This document shows, in pieces, positions 31,441 to 34,408 of a stretch of 34,408 bases of DNA. Where the stretch lies: NCBI GenBank assembly GCA_030145395.1, contig JAQYVR010000044.1, positions 1 through 34,408 on the forward strand, in the 5' to 3' direction. How positions within the stretch are numbered: the first letter of the stretch is position 1; every line of letters begins with the position of its first letter. The stretch is from Desulfobacteria bacterium. Its GTDB lineage: Bacteria; Desulfobacterota; Desulfobacteria; Desulfobacterales; C00003060. Both the position numbers and the translations under genes were made by a program. Below the pieces are notes generated by a model, which made no database searches, was not told the DNA's origin, and was given only the letters and a program-made list of their open reading frames with translations.

Positions 31441-33492
31441 CTAAAACACAACCCTGAGCCCGCCAGCCCAGTTTATTTCCGGGGCCGGATGAAAGTTGAG
31501 ACCCGATGCACCGATGACCGCATATTCGGAGTATTCCTGATCTGTCACATTGTTCACCCCGACAAACGCTTCAAGTCGCTTCCATTCATAGGATAGCTTC
31601 ATATTGATGGTATAGTAGTCTTCCAGTTTATCAAATAGGTTCGCCTGGTCACTGATAGCATAACTCGATCCCACATAGTTATAGTCGGCTGAAAAGACCA
31701 GGCCCGGAACTATATCATGGATTCGGAACCCCAGATTAGCCCTATTCTTCGGTACCGCCGGTATGTCGTTGTTTTTGAACGGCTCCTTCTCGAACGTCGC
31801 TTCCGTGTATGTATAGTTTCCAAAGATCGTCAACTGCTTGAAGAGTTCGACCCTGCTCCCGATTTCGATTCCCTGGTGCAGGGTCTCAGGATGGTTCACA
31901 TTGGAGCCAAAAGGAGGAAAGGTTATTTTGTCCAAAAAGATTTCATCTTCTATATTTGCGCGAAACAGCGTGAGCCTTCCAACAATTTCCGGTGCAAAGT
32001 AATGCCTTATGCCCACTTCATAGTGCTCCCCTATCTGGGGCTTAAGATCCGAATTCAACTGAAGTTGGTAAGTAAAAGGGGCAACTTCAACTGTCTCAAC
32101 CATTTCATCCGTCAAAGGAAAACGTAAGCTTCGGTTGGCCCGAACAAATGCAGAGGATTTGCCTTGATACAGGAAAGTGAATCCTGCACTGTAAGCATTC
32201 TCCCGTTCCGTTATTGTGTCGTCCAGTGGCGCCATAAAGCCTGTCACATCCTCCTGGCTGAGATCGTATCTGACCTGCTGATGTCGAGCCCCAAACGACA
32301 GGATAAGATTCTCCAGAAGGGAGAATTCATTGTTGACATAGAACCCTTGCGTGTCACTTTCAGCGTCGGCAACATTAGAGAGCGTTGGTGCAGCGTCCAC
32401 GCCAGAGAACGTCTCCAGGTCTAACTCGGACCAATAGACATCGACGCCTGCGATGACAGTGTTTGCGCGGCCAAAGATCTCTCCACTCTGGACATACCTG
32501 GGCGTGAGAGCCCATGTCTTTGCATCTCTCTTCAACTGGGTCGTATACAAACTACCGAAGAACTCATCAACAAACTCAGCCTCTGTTTCTCGATCTCTAT
32601 ACGAAACGTCGGTTACGATACTGCCATATCCTCTGAGGTCTGCGTCGATCCCCAGATTCAAATACTGATCCGTGGTTTCAGCTTTGTCAAAAGGGGGTTT
32701 GCCGGCTGTTCGATCAGCGGCTAACTCAACCTCGGTGAGTGGCGTTAGCAGGCCATAGTCATCGGCATGATAAGACCCGCTCAAGACAAGGCTAAGAAAC
32801 TCCGACGGGTCAAAGACAACTTTTCCCCCTATGTCTTCAGCTCTGAAATCGTTGTTATCCCTGTAACCGTCCGTGTCCTCATAACTGGCGAAAAGAGAAG
32901 CGGCGATGTTTTCATGTCCTCCGCTGATATAGGCCTCCTCTTTGTGCCGCTCGTAGCTTCCTGCGCTGATTCCTGCTGCACCTTTCAACGCCTTCGATGG
33001 TATCTTTGTGATGATGTTGATGACGCCGCCCGCAGCATTGTTGCCGTATAACACACCGCCGGTTCCTCGGACGATCTCTACCCGTTCGATCTGACCCAGG
33101 GGAATCTGTGTCCAATCGACGCCGCTGAGATCAATTTCATTCACGCGGCGTCCGTCCACCAAAACCAGCGTGTTGTAAGGACCGGCCTCTCCAAATCCTC
33201 GCAGGTCCACCTGAGAACTCTTTCCATTGCCCAGGAGATCTCGAACCACGACCCCTTCCTGGGGCCGGAGAAGATCCACGATAGTTTTTGCGTTTGAGTT
33301 CCTAATGTCTTCCTTGTCTATTACGGTAACATTTGCCGGCACTCTTTCTATCCTCTGTTCAATCCTTGTCGCTGTAACGACAACCGGTGCCAGTGTGATG
33401 TCTTTTTGAGTTTCTGCCATAGCCACGCCACCCGCTATAAAAGTAAGGCCAACCATACCCGTGCAAAACATTTTGTGCCAATCTGGTTTCAT
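31441..33492 (-). CDS. btuB: TonB-dependent cobalamin receptor, BtuB-like
   Basis: 683 aa. Outer-membrane receptor that takes up corrinoids with energy from TonB. Signal peptide to about residue 26 (GGVAMA), TonB box DITLAPVVVTATR (31-43), plug domain about 45-165 with the motifs LVLVDGRRVNE, RVEIVRGTGGVLYGNNAAGG and VINIITK, then a 22-strand barrel ending in the terminal Phe of GGLRVVF, as expected for outer-membrane assembly. GGAGG stands about 7 bp before the ATG. Two cobalamin riboswitches and a promoter lie in its leader, which ties it to B12 more firmly than sequence alone could. First gene of the B12 locus. Confidence 0.94.
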   Translation of the reverse strand: MKPDWHKMFCTGMVGLTFIAGGVAMAETQKDITLAPVVVTATRIEQRIERVPANVTVIDKEDIRNSNAKTIVDLLRPQEGVVVRDLLGNGKSSQVDLRGFGEAGPYNTLVLVDGRRVNEIDLSGVDWTQIPLGQIERVEIVRGTGGVLYGNNAAGGVINIITKIPSKALKGAAGISAGSYERHKEEAYISGGHENIAASLFASYEDTDGYRDNNDFRAEDIGGKVVFDPSEFLSLVLSGSYHADDYGLLTPLTEVELAADRTAGKPPFDKAETTDQYLNLGIDADLRGYGSIVTDVSYRDRETEAEFVDEFFGSLYTTQLKRDAKTWALTPRYVQSGEIFGRANTVIAGVDVYWSELDLETFSGVDAAPTLSNVADAESDTQGFYVNNEFSLLENLILSFGARHQQVRYDLSQEDVTGFMAPLDDTITERENAYSAGFTFLYQGKSSAFVRANRSLRFPLTDEMVETVEVAPFTYQLQLNSDLKPQIGEHYEVGIRHYFAPEIVGRLTLFRANIEDEIFLDKITFPPFGSNVNHPETLHQGIEIGSRVELFKQLTIFGNYTYTEATFEKEPFKNNDIPAVPKNRANLGFRIHDIVPGLVFSADYNYVGSSYAISDQANLFDKLEDYYTINMKLSYEWKRLEAFVGVNNVTDQEYSEYAVIGASGLNFHPAPEINWAGGLRVVF

Positions 33493-33534
33493 CTTTTGCC
33501 TCCGTTCTTCCCTCGAAGAATAAGTTAAGTCCGT
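33493..33534 (-). promoter_or_regulatory. Shine-Dalgarno region of btuB between riboswitch and start
   Basis: Only 42 bases separate the closing stem of the gene-proximal aptamer from the ATG. They include GAGGGAAGAACGGAGG, with GGAGG about 7 bp before the ATG, and no T-run. This fits control of ribosome access by the proximal riboswitch. Confidence 0.6.
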
Positions 33535-33684
33535 GGTTTCGCAGAGGTCTCCTGGCTCACGTTCATCCTACTTGCCGCGCCTTCCCATCCGCCAGTGGCG
33601 AACAGTGGCATCTTTGCGGCTTTCGTCCCGATCACAGTCGCGGGGCGGCGGGAGTTTTACACTCCCTTCCCTTTATGCGAAACC
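33535..33684 (-). ncRNA. Cobalamin riboswitch, gene-proximal copy
   Basis: Minus-strand RNA aptamer. A perfect 9-bp closing stem pairs GGTTTCGCA (complement of 33676-33684) with TGCGAAACC (complement of 33535-33543). Conserved cobalamin-box parts include AACTCCCGCCGCCCCGCGACTGT, GCCACTG (near 33604), TGGGAAGGCG and the 3' box GAGCCAGGAGACC (near 33545-33557). It lies directly before the btuB ribosome site, suggesting translational control. Confidence 0.92.
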
Positions 33685-33687
33685 AAC

Positions 33688-33720
33688 AAAAAAACCCCAA
33701 ACTGACTTCTCAGCCTGGGG
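33688..33720 (-). terminator. Intrinsic terminator between the two riboswitches
   Basis: On the minus strand CCCCAGGCTGA (complement of 33710-33720) and TCAGTTTGGGG (complement of 33695-33705) form an 11-bp stem with two G-U pairs and a four-base loop. Seven T residues follow (complement of 33688-33694). It follows the distal aptamer by about 75 bases and ends just before the proximal aptamer. Confidence 0.85.
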
Positions 33721-33796
33721 ATGTCCCTTTTTTATCCTCAAACAGTTTTTATGTCCACAATCCGACACACGAGTCTTGTGGAACACTATTTCATTT

Positions 33797-33971
33797 TGGC
33801 AGGTCTTCTGGCTCCCCCGCCCTTTTAGCGACCTTCCCATTCCGAAGCCTTGGAACAGTGGTATGAAAATGCTAAAAGGGTCCCCTTTTCTGAACTGAAA
33901 AAGGCGGGGTTACAGCGGCGGGCCCGCTCCCGAATTTAACGGGATTCCCTATTAAGCCCCTAAAGGCACCA
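33797..33971 (-). ncRNA. Cobalamin riboswitch, promoter-proximal copy
   Basis: Second minus-strand aptamer, with the hallmark CTTAATAGGGAATCCCG (near 33937-33955) identical in core to the E. coli btuB element, then GGAGCGGGCCCGCCGCTGTAA, CCACTG (near 33858), ATGGGAAGG (near 33834) and the 3' box GCCAGAAGACCTGCC (about 33798-33812). Its transcript runs into an intrinsic terminator, so it probably acts on transcription. Confidence 0.92.
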
Positions 33972-33978
33972 TAGACTT

Positions 33979-34006
33979 TTTATGCGAAAGTGCGGGCCGG
34001 TGTCAA
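33979..34006 (-). promoter_or_regulatory. Sigma-70-type promoter of the B12 locus
   Basis: Perfect -35 TTGACA (complement of 34001-34006), 16-bp spacer, -10 CATAAA (complement of 33979-33984). The predicted start near 33972 coincides with the 5' edge of the first riboswitch. Confidence 0.65.
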
Positions 34007-34036
34007 GGGGAAAGGGCGGATGCCCGTGGCGAACCC

Positions 34037-34065
34037 TTGAAATGGCAGGGCTGCTGTGGTAATCA
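34037..34065 (+). promoter_or_regulatory. Possible promoter of the UbiA-family gene
   Basis: TTGAAA at 34037-34042, 17-bp spacer, TAATCA at 34060-34065, giving a start about 32 bp before the gene. The -10 match is weak. Confidence 0.3.
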
Positions 34066-34103
34066 GAGATGGACTTCTCAGAATAACTAAGAGGTGACGA
34101 TCC

Positions 34104-34408
34104 ATGAGCATCTATATAAAAGCAATGCGTCTCCCCTTCTTAACGGGCTCTCTTATCCCCGTTATTCTGGCCGCTGCCCTGGGTTTCCAGCATGGGTATC
34201 TCGACATCATGCGGCTTGTTCTGGTGCTGTTTGGGGTGGGATGCCTGCATCTTGGAGCAAACCTAATAAACGACTACTACGATGATCCGGGCAGCGACAG
34301 GATCAACCTCCACCCCACGCCGTTCAGTGGCGGCAGCCGAGTGATCCAGGACGAATTAATGGATGCGAAGACCGTGTGGGGCATGTCAATGGGCTTCTTT
34401 GTATTGGG
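34104..34408 (+). CDS. UbiA-family prenyltransferase, cut by the right edge
   Basis: First 101 residues only. The ATG at 34104 has GAGGTGA just upstream. The sequence has a membrane helix (LTGSLIPVILAAALGF), a second helix (VLVLFGVGCLHLGANLI), and between them and beyond the UbiA active-site motif NDYYDD (the Asp-rich magnesium-pyrophosphate site), followed by PGSDRIN and TPFSGGSRVIQ. The latter pattern is typical of the MenA-like group, which attaches a prenyl chain to dihydroxynaphthoate for menaquinone, so a quinone role is likely. It is divergent from the B12 locus. The missing part holds the second Asp-rich motif, so the substrate cannot be fixed here. Confidence 0.9.
   Translation, partial: MSIYIKAMRLPFLTGSLIPVILAAALGFQHGYLDIMRLVLVLFGVGCLHLGANLINDYYDDPGSDRINLHPTPFSGGSRVIQDELMDAKTVWGMSMGFFVL

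Overview
The window reads as a chromosomal segment of an anaerobic Gram-negative bacterium, most likely Desulfobacterota (the former Deltaproteobacteria). This is inference from content: TonB receptors, AsmA-clan envelope proteins, a complete TonB-driven corrinoid import locus, a lipoprotein DUF1318 protein and MITE-like palindromes of a kind I associate with that group. No rRNA, tRNA, CRISPR array, complete insertion sequence or phage gene was seen.

Layout. (1) 1-2855, minus strand: a secreted YVTN beta-propeller/Fn3 protein cut by an in-frame TGA, preceded by an unrecognised two-gene unit (coiled-coil protein and a membrane protein with four 48-bp repeats). (2) 3304-4209, plus: an orphan radical SAM protein with SPASM-like cysteines. 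(3) 4368-8286, minus: a YdbH-like AsmA-clan protein and a lipoprotein YdbL (DUF1318), an envelope lipid-homeostasis pair. (4) 9047-11630, plus: a BtuB-like TonB receptor and a sulfotransferase-like gene, closed by a strong hairpin. (5) 11773-13432, minus: ECF sigma factor, zinc-finger anti-sigma factor and Spy/CpxP-like protein, an envelope-stress module. (6) 13751-17181, plus: membrane zinc ribbon, DAHP synthase, DUF945 protein, thioredoxin. (7) 17182-20110, plus: MITE-like repeats, an EHD/dynamin-like membrane GTPase, a relic of an outer-membrane barrel gene, and a cyclophilin-fold protein. (8) 20141-23788, minus: a second large AsmA protein. (9) 24279-25955, minus: a GC-rich, apparently imported porin with an amidohydrolase-like N-terminal segment. 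(10) 26309-33972, minus: the B12 locus, in transcription order promoter, cobalamin riboswitch, intrinsic terminator, second cobalamin riboswitch, btuB, btuC, btuD, btuF, a MITE, exbB, exbD, a stem-loop, tonB. (11) 34104 to the right edge, plus: the start of a UbiA-family prenyltransferase.

The strongest unit is region 10. It encodes every step of corrinoid uptake (outer-membrane receptor, its own TonB-ExbB-ExbD motor, periplasmic binding protein, ABC importer). Two tandem cobalamin aptamers sit ahead of it, with a terminator between them and a good Shine-Dalgarno after the second, so two different layers of B12 control are likely. Other points worth attention are the in-frame TGA at 275-277, the lipoprotein YdbL with no separate YnbE, the amidohydrolase/porin chimera, and several palindromic repeats, one of which supplies the stop codon of btuF.
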